Origin: Alopecurus myosuroides | Lineage: Eukaryota; Streptophyta; Magnoliopsida; Poales; Poaceae | Reading direction: 5' to 3' | DNA length: 64,000 bases | Assembly (NCBI GenBank): GCA_028641055.1 | Contig: CM054063.1 | Coordinates: 41,983,304 to 42,047,303, forward strand | Part shown: positions 22,701-32,236 of the stretch, piece by piece | How the letters are laid out: each line of letters opens with the position of its first letter | How positions within the stretch are numbered: position 1 is the first letter of the stretch | Notes under the pieces: generated by a model | The model's database searches: none | What the model saw: the letters and a program-made list of their open reading frames with translations, nothing else | Told to the model about the DNA's origin: nothing | Made by a program: the position numbers and the translations under genes

Positions 22701-23385
22701 GCATTTAGTTGAACGCTTAATGAACATTCAGAACTCTAATTTACCAGATACCTTCAAATGGACGTTGTCTAATTCTGGCATATTTTCGGTAAAATCCTAT
22801 TATGAGGATTTAATGAATGAAGGGACTAAATGCTTAAGGAGATATATATGGAAAATAAAAGTACCACTTAAGATTAAGATCTTTATGTGGTTTCTTTATC
22901 GAAAAGAGTTATTAACTAAAGATAATCTGGCTAAACGGAGTTGGACGGGATGCCCAAAGTGTGTGTTTTGTGGTAATCAAGAGACTATTGAACATCTTTT
23001 TATCTCGTGTGAATTTCCTAAAAAAATATGGAGACTGATTCATTTTACCTTTAGTATTTCTCCACCATCAAATATTGGCGATCTGTTTGGGGGTTGGTTA
23101 GATGGGGTAGACAAAAATACTAAGGCTAGGATTCGGATTGGTATTTGTGCTTTTCTTTGGGCAATCTGGAATTGCAGAAACGATGTTATTTTTAACAAAA
23201 TGGAAGCTGGTCATTTTTTGCAGGTCACACACAGAGCCACCCACTGGATCAAAATGTGGTCGCTCCTTTCACCGGAAGACCAACGTGGAAGCTTGGATAC
23301 AGGATGTGCACGCTTGCTGGCGGTCGTGCGGGCTATCTTCAGCCAGGGTGGGTGGTTGCACACTAGGAGGATACAATATGTGTAG
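19710..23385 (+). pseudogene. LINE ORF2: endonuclease-reverse transcriptase with one frameshift
   Basis: Begins at ATG 19710, one base after the ORF1 stop. Domains in order: an exonuclease/endonuclease/phosphatase-type nuclease (19710-20400; VGGDFNIMRR, GSDHVPLF), which nicks the target; a coiled linker; reverse transcriptase (about 21070-21900; LNKAPGPNGFPAEFYKKFW, FKIDFEKAYDKVSW, LRQGDPLSPILFNLI, then QYADDTILFL); and a C-terminal zf-RVT-like region (CPKCVFCGNQETIEHLFISC). The full length would be about 1,224 residues. A run of eight G (21760-21767) shifts the frame just before the catalytic YADD motif, ending the first part at 21791; the rest is open in the next frame to 23385. This is either a real inactivating slip or a sequencing error. 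Confidence 0.9.
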
Positions 23386-23556
23386 TCTCCGTATGTTTTG
23401 GTGGCTCGTGCTTGTAGTCACGTTGCACTGCCGTTGAATTCTTTTGAACTTGTAATAAGTACGAAGACTTTCACACTGGTTACTATTCAATAAATAAGCT
23501 GTGTGCATCCACTGGATGCAGAGGCTGGGTTTTTCCGTTTCAAAAAAAAAAAAAAA

Positions 23557-23570
23557 ATCAGTGCAGGACA
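23557..23570 (+). repeat. Right target-site duplication of the LINE
   Basis: ATCAGTGCAGGACA directly follows the A15 tract and matches 16442-16455. Confidence 0.92.
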
Positions 23571-24120
23571 TACAGACTTCTCAGTTTGCCCATGATCAAG
23601 TGAGTTGCTTATATAGCTTAGCATCATACATCTTCTAGCAAATGCGATAATCTTTGTACAAAACATGTTTTTCAATCACGTGAGGTGTTAACTTTGCACG
23701 CCACAGTTTTTTTATAAGCTCCATATCTCTCTGTCTTTTATCTAATTGTTCTTTCATTATTGTAATTAGTTTTTTCAAAGTAGAATACTGAAAATCTCGA
23801 TATCATCTCATTGGCTATGTATGGATATCGAAACTGATAAATATAACTGGAGAAATGATTAGAAAAAAATATCTTTATTCGCAACCGCCCAAGGGGATAA
23901 CCATGGCATCCAAAGATCATCGCAGAGACGGCTGCTGGCGGGCCAAGAGTAGCTACACGGAGTATGAGCTCAAGTGATGGTAGAAGCATTGATGCATGTT
24001 TTCAGCTCCTTTCGGTCAGCGACGGTCATCGGTGGTGAAAATCGACGGAACAATATATATGCACGGTTTTTCCTCTTCCGTCGCAACGCACGGGCAATTT
24101 TGCTAGTAATTTTTACCTAA

Positions 24121-27100
24121 TCTCTACCTAATAATAAAGGGAGGAAGGTTTCTTCCTCCCAAAATTTCGTACGTTTTTCGTCCGTCATCTATTACGTTTT
24201 CGTGCGTTGCTAATACGTTTTCATGCGTCCACCTTGGTTGCGGCCAATTAACCCGATCACTAAAATAACTGGTTTCCTAATCGCTTAAGGAACCTGGCGG
24301 CAGCGATCAGGACTCTCCTTGTGTGTTGCTACTTCACGATCAGAACTCGTAGGAAGCCCGCGCTCGTCCCATAAATACATGCCTCCCGAAAGTGTGGAAG
24401 CAGAACAAGTAGCCGGCGAACGGATTACGTGAGATGCATAGTCGCGTAGAGGACGACGGCCGCTGCAGTCCCTTCGTCGACACCTGGTGTGGCCGTGGAC
24501 ACGAGAGGAGGAACCCACACGCTCTCGGCACGACTCGGCGGAGGGAGGACCTCGGAGTGCTGGGAGCGGGCTCTACGCAGACGGAAACCCGGACTCCACC
24601 ATGCTGCCCTTCTTCACCTTCGTGTGTTACCGGTCGTGAACCTCCCCAGCCTACCCCTACCGGATGCGTGACCACACCGTCCTCCCAACCCTCCTGAGCG
24701 CCACACGCAAAGCGGTCATGAGGCCGCTTGTGTCTTTGCTGCAGCCGTGGATGACCTTTGTGGGCTGCAAGGGTACCTACTTCGTGGAAGCCGCCACTGG
24801 AACTCTAACCGGCGGCTCTAATCCCTCTTCCCGGTAGTTGCTGCGCCTTGGCCGCCGAATCAACCTTCGTCGATGCCGGACCCGACATGTTCCACATCTC
24901 ACCTGACCGCTTCAGAGAGTCCGGCTTGCAAAGCACAATTACTTCCACAGTCTGGCAGCATCATGGAGTGGTGGTCAGCGGGCGTGTCCGTGATGTTGCC
25001 ATTGCGGGCGGTGTGAGGCCAACAAGTGGCGACGTCGCGCATAGCGTCGTTTATAAGAATGTTGCGACGTGCTGAGCTGATACTCCTGATGGGAAGCACT
25101 AATGGCGGGTGCTCGCCCACGCAGCAGTGCGCATGCCGCATCTTCACCGGTCGGCCGGCGGTGGATGAGCTGGTCTGCAGGCTGAACATGCTGGATCATC
25201 ACCGGCAACGTGCCTTTCAGCGGTCTCCCCATCACATGTGTGCACAGGTCTACGCACCTGACCTGAACTGTTGTTTTTTACTTCACATAACAAGCTTAAT
25301 TTTACCGCATATGAACCGATGAGCCCTGATTAACCAAACAATTTTTTGGTGGTTTCATTCTTTTTGATTTGCAGAATATACAACAACGCAACTTAGAATG
25401 CTTCCTCTATTTTCCAGTTATAGGTGAGTTAATAAAAAAATTGAGGTTTACGGTGCCTTCATCATAGAGGCCCGACGAATCGGATTTATCCCTATAATAT
25501 CTAATGTAGATAGAACTAAAATCCGTTTTGTATGTGTGTTGCTCAGCAATTCCATAGACGTGTTTGTGAGCTGCTGGGAAAGAAAGAGGTACGATTTCCA
25601 TCGCCTTCATCTGAGTTCTCTGAATCAAACGCGGAACAACCAGGTCACTCTGGAGGTTTCCTATGGAAAGAATTGAATGGTGTGTGATGTTTCTTGCCAA
25701 TACATGCTGAATATTCATATTTCTTCACGATGTATCTAATATAATCCTTCTGCCTTTCAGAATTAAGTGAATGTTTGATGCAGACTGTGAATACATAATA
25801 TGATCCGTTTCCATTTGATTTTCTAGCCATTTTTTAATATTCTTCAAATATCTGTTTCTTTTAGGCAAGTTCAGCATGGAGCCTCAAGTAAGTGCATGAC
25901 ATCGACAATGTTTTAGGAGCACAATTTGATCCCTGGTATAGAAGCGGTAACAGCTTGGGCATGGAGGGAGGCGAGAGCTCGGACGCCATGCTGCGCGTGT
26001 TCTTCGTCCTGCGTCGAGCCATCACTCCTTGCCGTGTCGCACCGCTCGTGGCAGAGCTCGTTTCTCCGTGTCGCTCAGCGCACGGCTGCGCACGGCGTCG
26101 CCGCAGTGACAGGCTTGAGAAAAAATAGAGTAAACGAGTGATGACGTTCAGCAGATAAACTAATTTTTAGGTTCTCTGATGCCATGTTGGAGCGTGGCAG
26201 GGGTGGACAACCATACAATCTGAGGAGACAAGGGAGCAAGTAACATTCATACGATGAGAAGGGGAAATAAGGAACTCCGGCTTGTCTCTGCATTCAAAAT
26301 TTAAACTTTTAAGCCATGTCTAAAAACAACAATAGTCTCATGTATTCATGCAAGCTTGCTTCAGTTTCACATTTTCAGCAGGAGTGAGGAAAGAGGATGA
26401 CAAACTGAAGATGGCGCATGCGACTCCAAAGCCGCAAACGCTCCGCTCCGGCAGCAATGAACTGCCATTTCCACGTCGGCTAAACCGTCGGTTAATACTG
26501 CTCTTGATGGGTCAAGGGGGCCTAATTTGTCTTGTATATGATAGTTAAGGGGGTTAAGTGCCCCAGTTTAAAGATAGGGGGTTCCCCATCCCAAATCGAA
26601 TACATATGGGGATTATCTAGACTTCTTTCATTTGCTCTCGACCTGAGTTTCTTTTATATTTTATTTTGTTAGATCCGGATCAGTTGATGAAAAAGTGAGC
26701 AAGTTTGTTCTTCTGTAATTTTTGATTTAGAGGATCATATGTTATGATTTTTAAGTTGGATTGGCCGCATTGATTTGTTTCATTATTTCCTTGGGAGACA
26801 AAGTTGGTGTTCTTTTCCCCAGAGCAAGCGTCTTGAACAACATGTATGGCATGGACATGGCCATGGCCATGGCGCCATAACTAGCACGACAGATTCGTGT
26901 CCACCCGCCGAAGGCTACAGCCACCACTTCGTTGAGAGCTGAATGATTCAGGAATTTATTGTTTGCAGTTGTAAACTAATTCTGTCCACCAATTGCCTCA
27001 CCAACCCGTCCTAACCACACCGGTGGCGTCCGCCCCTCCCGCCCTACACTTGTATTTTTTTTGGATTCCGGTGGTACCCAACCGCTCTTTATGTACCACG

Positions 27101-27258
27101 CCACTCTCCCGTCGCCGTTCTCCCACCACTATTGGGGAGGCCAGAAGGAACCAAATCGAGCTCTTTATTTGTTTTGGGTAAATTCATGAGTCCAATTTGT
27201 TGCACATTTTTCTAGATTATAAATTTTCAGCCGTAGCAACGCACGGGTATTTGTGCTA

Positions 27259-27259
<1 letters not shown>
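24121..27259 (+). mobile_element. Helitron H2, non-autonomous, about 3.1 kb
   Basis: 5' end A|TCTCTACCTAATAATAAAGG, 14 bp after the H1 3' end. 3' end: hairpin CCGT-AGCAACGC-ACGG (27231-27246), then CTAG at 27256-27259 and T. No Rep/helicase. The interior has GC-rich stretches (24420-25250, 25940-26110, 26990-27130) that could be captured host exons, but I recognise no protein in any frame. Confidence 0.8.
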
Positions 27260-27294
<35 letters not shown>

Positions 27295-27296
27295 TG
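27260..27296. repeat. (AAT)n microsatellite between Helitrons
   Basis: About eleven AAT units fill the gap between the H2 3' end and the H3 start. Such repeats are common at Helitron insertion sites. Confidence 0.85.
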
Positions 27297-27717
27297 TCTA
27301 CTATATAGTACGGCTTAACGACCGTATACGTCGTGCCGATTTTGCGTTTTAGCCCCTCTGAAATACAGAACTGAACCCGCAGTCCAAGAAATTGAAGGTT
27401 TTGCACTTTGGCCCTTTATCCCTTATCCACTCACCTCCAAACAATCCCCTTTACGGGGAGAAGGCGGCCATGGCGTCTCGAGCGAGTCCCAGGGCAAGGT
27501 GTCCGACGCCATCCAGGTGCCCTTCTATGCTGGAGAAGAGGTGGGGGAGCTCCCCGAAGCTGACGCCCGCATCTCACGACCTCCTCCCACAGCCGCTCCA
27601 GCGACGGGCTAGGGCGGGGTTGCATCGCCTGGTCGACCAGTTCTCGAGGTGGGAGGCGGCGGCGCCGTGTCGCCGGCATCCAAGGCTCGATGGTACAGGT
27701 ACGAACCATGTCCAGTA

Positions 27718-27738
27718 CCCCCCCCCCCCCCCTCCCCC
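27718..27738. repeat. Poly-C tract
   Basis: Fifteen consecutive C followed by T and five more C, in the GC-rich 5' part of H3. The length may be unreliable in the assembly. Confidence 0.7.
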
Positions 27739-28003
27739 ATCCCCACACACACACAGAACAAGCAGCACACGATGTCGTGGCGTCTCCTCCCACAGCTTCG
27801 TCCTCCGTGGGTTACAGAGCTGATGCTAATGCTCGGCTAGCTCACGCCAGCCTGAGAGGAGTAAAGGGGGTTGCTGCTGCTTGAGGACTGCACAGAAGGG
27901 AGCAACTAGGGAACAAGAAAGAGAATATTAAGAGAAGAGAGAGGTCTGGGATCCCAAGGGAGATAATCAAAATTGGTCAAGTTGAAACCAAATTGATGAA
28001 CTA

Positions 28004-28279
28004 CACACTACACTGCTAACTTCTACCTATTCCCAAGTGTAATCGTTGATCGATGGATAGGATTCAGAGAATTAGTACACTGCTAGGTACTGTTGCACTG
28101 TTTTGGACAATTTGAGAATAGAGGAGTAGATGTAAAAATGGCACACTACACTGCTAACTTCTACCTATTCCCAAGTGTAATCGTTGATCGATGGATAGGA
28201 TTCAGAAAATTAGTACACTGCTACGTACTGCTGCACGGTTTTGGACAATTTGAGAATAGAGGAGTAGATGTAAAAATGG
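28004..28279. repeat. 138-bp tandem duplication in H3
   Basis: Two copies in a row (28004-28141, 28142-28279) share CTGCTAACTTCTACCTATTC and GAGGAGTAGATGTAAAAATG. They differ at only a few bases (for example GGTACTGTTGCACTG versus CGTACTGCTGCACGG), so the duplication is fairly recent. Confidence 0.92.
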
Positions 28280-29261
28280 CACTAAACTGTTCCTAATTCA
28301 GTGATGACACCAAAAGAATTAATTATTGTAGAGATTCTCAAGCTTTCTGACATGAGTTAGTTTGCTCAAATCAGAGTACTGTTCCAATAAACTTTTGTCA
28401 GTTAGATACGAGGCATCAGACAATAAGTGAAGAATTCAGCCATGGTTTCAACTACCAGTATTATTTTATTGGTACCATTTGTGTTTGTTTAATTGTTAAA
28501 ATGAGTTAACACAAGTTGATTGGGAAGATATCAAACTTGGTGTTCAGTGTTGATTTCTATATTGTTCCATCTCTGAAGGACACAAAATACCCAAAGTAAA
28601 CCATGAACCTTCTTGTCCATGGCCACTACTAGCAGGTGCTGCATCAGGTGTTGTTGCCATGCCGGAAGCTCTTCAGGAAATACCCTGGTGACACCCATGA
28701 TTAATTGATGACCATCATTAACACGGTATGTTCTATAGTCGCAGCTCATGCCTTGGAGCAGACCAGCAAGATTTTGTTACGTGTCCTGCGGATTCAATCA
28801 ATACAATCATTTGCAGATATTACTTACTATTGTGTGTATGTTGTGATCCAAAGTTAAATCATCTATAGCTCAATGGCAAGAATTAGCATAGTTTGATTTT
28901 TACGAACAAGGAACAAACTACTGTTTATCGGTAACTATTTACCTAAGTAAGCAGACCAGTTATGCATATCATCATTGTAAAAGATTATTGAGGAGGCTAG
29001 CTGGCCATGTGAAATTGTTTGATTGTTTGATCTTCCCATTTTCACTGGCATCCTATTTTATACCCTTGACATGGCCCTTCATATTATTGTAAATAACATA
29101 GTTCTATCACCGCTAGAATTATGATAATTATGCTTTTCTTGTAATTAGTATTAGTAACAATGGTGAGCGGATGTGCTAATTGTATGTGCATTAAAATTAT
29201 TGATTTCGTATGCGTTGCAAAGTCTTTTTGCTACTCATCAGTATTACTACTAATTCTTGGC

Positions 29262-30016
29262 CTAACGAAGCAAAGCCATTTTCCGATTCAGATTTACATG
29301 CTGAGGACAATACCCTTTTATCAGTCGATAATCTGGAACTAATTGGTTGCATTATCTGCAGGTATTCCTCTTCTGAAGACGACCTCGCGACTGACCATGT
29401 CATCCCTACTTCGCGTGGCGACAAGTGGGAATGGGAAAACTTGGTATGCTTTCTCACTGTTTCTACAGTTTAATCGTTCTATATCACTGAACAATCACAC
29501 AGAGAAACAAAGTTTTCTCAGAAAAAACTGCTTCGAGAGTAGGAAGTGTTAACAGTCGCAGAGTCCGACTAATAGTTGTTTTACCATATCTGAATTGGTA
29601 CGTAACTGCATGCTCAAGATGCAACTCCAGGAAGGGTAATAAGACACGGTCATGCAAGCAAACTTCTCAGAAAAAATCGCTTCAAGATTAGGAAGTATTA
29701 ATAGTCGCAGAGTCGTACTAATAGTTGTTTTGCCATATCTGAATTGATAGGTAACTGCATGCTCAAGATGCAACTCCAGGAAGGGTAATAAGACATTGTT
29801 ATGCAAGCAAACATAAAGCTACACAAGACCCTAAGGTCCGTGACATTGCTTGCTCTTCTTAAGATTGTAGGTTGCAGCTATCAAATTGTCACCTATAAAA
29901 ACAGCAAGTATTTCTGAATTGCAACGCAGACGCTGAAGGAATTTGACATCATCGTGTTACCCTTGACGAAATATGCGTTCAGGAAGATGAGGAGGACAAG
30001 GGCTGCCTCAAGATTG
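29262..30016 (+). pseudogene. HNH endonuclease family gene fragment captured by a Helitron
   Basis: An exon-like piece at 29362-29443 is flanked by an AG acceptor (TATCTGCAG) and a GT donor (TTG|GTATGC). It encodes ATDHVIPTSRGDKWEWENLV, matching the conserved core of plant HNH nucleases (consensus-like IDHVIPISRGG.W.W.NLV). The H of DHV would be a metal/catalytic residue. The Cys pair before it is partly kept (CIICRYSSS). Further on, 29930-30016 reads EFDIIVLPLTKYAFRKM, as expected for the next conserved block of this family, again after a CAG acceptor. The upstream stretch 29262-29345 is also open. Exon order and strand agree with one gene. The rest is missing, so it is a captured fragment. 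Confidence 0.7.
29516..29811. repeat. 148-bp tandem duplication in H3
   Basis: Copies 29516-29663 and 29664-29811 share TTCTCAGAAAAAA, GTCGCAGAGTC and CATGCTCAAGATGCAACTCC. They lie within the apparent intron between two HNH exons, so that intron was enlarged by the duplication. Confidence 0.92.
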
Positions 30017-30440
30017 GTTAAAGTACAATTTCGGGTCATCTCCATGATCAAAAGAACTCTTGATAACAGACTTTAACTAGCGGGGGTTCAGTCCGTGTAT
30101 GTATTACTAGGACTCCAGCCAATGATTCATGCCTTTTTGTGGCAATTCTATACATGCCTAGCTACCTTCTAAAAATAAATCTGTAAATGCCACTGATTTT
30201 CAGTAAATAAAACAAGATACTGATTTGAATATATATGCCACATGCCGTTTTCATCAAGGTTGAGTTCATGACAGGAATATATTGCTAACAACTTACCTAA
30301 TGCTAAGTCCGATATTCTTTTTCTTCAACGGCAAGTAAGATGCTCACCCGATGCTGACCGGCTCATCATGACGTTTATATTTTATTTTATTTTGATTTGC
30401 CGTTGCAACGCACGGGGCATTCTGCTAGTATATATATATA

Positions 30441-32236
30441 TCTCTACCTAATATATATATATTATTATATATATAATAATATATATAATTATATAATAAT
30501 CTATACCTAATAATAAAGTCATTAAGGTTTCTGCCAAAACTTTCGTCCAACATAAAATGACAGATTTGCCCCTACTTATCAACCAAATTACAGCCCATGC
30601 CACTGCCAAAGTCAAACGAAACGGTTCGTAGATCCCACCCAAGCTTCCTTGGAACGCCGTATTCGTCTCCAATCGGTGGCGCCGCGCACATCCCCTGCAT
30701 CATGCGCGACCGGCGGCGCCTCCCTGTCAATCCCCACCGAAAACGCCCGAACCTGGGTCGCGCCGTATTCGTCTCCAATTGGTGGCACCGCGCATATCCC
30801 CTGCATCATACGCGACCGGCGGCGCCTCCCTGTGAATCCCCACCGAAAACGTCCGAATCTGGGTCGCCGCTCCTGGCGGGAGTCGTCGCCTTCTGCATCA
30901 GCGTTCGATTCCCGCAACCTCTTCCATCGCCGCTCAATCCTGCGCTCCTGCAGAATCTTACCAACACAGACAGTCAATTTCAGTAAGCAGGTGATTGAGC
31001 CGACCGCCACATCGCGTGAATATCGCGCCCTATGATGCAATGATACGCGTGCGTGTACATGGAGAAGCTAACAAGCAGGCTTGTGGCTAAGCAAGCTAGG
31101 GAGTAGCTAGCAGGTCACAAGCAGATGGATTGATTGGCGGTCGTACACGCACGGGAGCTGTTGTGTGGGCGAGCGAGACTGGTGCGCTGCTATATCCGTG
31201 TGCGACGCAGAGGAGCTGATTTGTGGGCGAGGTTGCCGACGAGCTTGACGGGCATGGTCGTCGACATGGGCGACGGCGGTACGTCCGTCGGCGTGACGGG
31301 AGGTGCCGGTGGCAGAGCTGGCCGGACACCGGCAGCAACCACTGCGTGGCAAGGAAGAGAAGATAAGAGAGAGAGAGCGGAAGAGCGTGCGGCGATGTTC
31401 TCCTTCGTCTGAGTTGGAGATTAATTTGGGAGTTTGGTCGGCCAGTCCCTCTCGTGCTGCCTGGTGGCTGCCTCCCGTGATGTTGTATAACTTTCTAAAA
31501 TCACGATGTTGTGCAAATTGAGGTATATGCAGGAAAATTTGAATACGACATCGACGAGAGTACAAATTGGATAAACGAGCTTGCTTGATCTAATTATGAT
31601 CTGCTTTGACGCGCTATAATTTTCTACAGATTACATATACCCATTTAATGGCTAGAATGTTTTTATGATTAACTAGAGAAGTTGATCATCTTAGAATATT
31701 TGGTAGTTTTCATATTAACCGACTTTTTTTTGAGAGCCCATATGCCTAAATTTTAGAATTGAGACAACACCTTGCCGTGTCCAAAGCAATAATAAAACAA
31801 TGTCTTTCTTAAACATTATAGTTACGGTTGGATCCAAAAAAAAAATACTTTACATATTTGCTGGATCGGGCATGTTCGATGAACATGATAGGGGATTTTT
31901 AGTTTTTCTGATAGTTTATTCAGATAGGGAGGAGTGTCAACTGGGTTACCAAAATAATTTGACTAAAAAATAAACAAGAACATAATAGGAACCAAACCTC
32001 AACCTGAAAACCGAATTACCTTAAGAATTTTGTCAATTTGGGTCGATAATTCCGCCTTCCTCCGCTTCATGTACCCCGACTATGAGGCGTGCAAAGGCCT
32101 TTACGGAGTAGGTGAAACGGTGCATGGCTATGATCACGTATGGCGGCCTCGCCGATGCGGTAGACGGAGACACACTAAAGCTGGTTGGTTTATGTGATAC
32201 GTCTCACCCGTTGCAACGCACGGGCACTTTTGCTAG
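30441..32236 (+). mobile_element. Helitron H4, non-autonomous, about 1.8 kb
   Basis: Two possible 5' ends occur: TCTCTACCTAATATATA at 30441 and TCTATACCTAATAATAAAG at 30500, separated by an AT-repeat. 3' end: hairpin CCCGT-TGCAACGC-ACGGG (32207-32224), CTAG at 32233-32236. Its first 100 bp resemble H6 (AAAATGACAG.TTTGCCC). The GC-rich segment 30640-31420 looks like captured sequence but is not recognised. Confidence 0.78.
30655..30866. repeat. 106-bp tandem duplication in H4
   Basis: Copies start at 30655 and 30761 with CGCCGTATTCGTCTCCAAT and contain GCGACCGGCGGCGCCTCCCT. A few differences separate them. Confidence 0.9.

Larger units (their letters stand above)
16456..23556 (+). mobile_element. 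Full-length L1-type LINE, about 7.1 kb
   Basis: Bounded by a perfect 14-bp target-site duplication (16442-16455 and 23557-23570) and ending in a 15-A tract (23542-23556). It has ORF1 (zinc knuckles) and ORF2 (endonuclease, RT, C-terminal zinc-binding domain) joined TAA-ATG. The tail GCTGTGTGCATCCACTGGAT is shared with the LINE fragment at 35504-36414. Only one lesion disrupts ORF2 (an 8-G run at 21760-21767), so this is a young copy. Confidence 0.93.
15470..24106 (+). mobile_element. Helitron H1, non-autonomous, split by a LINE
   Basis: 5' end A|TCTATACCTAATATTTACC with AATAATAAAGG just inside. 3' end: hairpin CCGT-CGCAACGC-ACGG (24079-24094), then GGCAATTTTG and CTAG at 24103-24106, followed by T. 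These are Helitron hallmarks (5' TC, 3' CTRR with a hairpin about 10 bp upstream, insertion between A and T). Own sequence is 15470-16455 plus 23571-24106, about 1.5 kb. No Rep/helicase is present. I recognise no captured gene in the remaining sequence. Confidence 0.75.
27297..30428 (+). mobile_element. Helitron H3 carrying HNH-gene exons, about 3.1 kb
   Basis: The 5' end TCTACTATATAGTACGG follows the AAT repeat. It is a different 5' subtype from H1, H2, H4 and H6 and is preceded by G rather than A, so this end is less certain. 3' end: hairpin CCGT-TGCAACGC-ACGG (30400-30415), CTAG at 30425-30428. The interior has two pairs of tandem duplications and spliced fragments of an HNH nuclease gene. 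Confidence 0.72.

Noticed and set aside
27431..27884. Possible first exon of a host gene in H3
   Set aside because: GC-rich frames exist on both strands and cross a poly-C tract. I could not choose a frame or link it convincingly to the HNH exons downstream.
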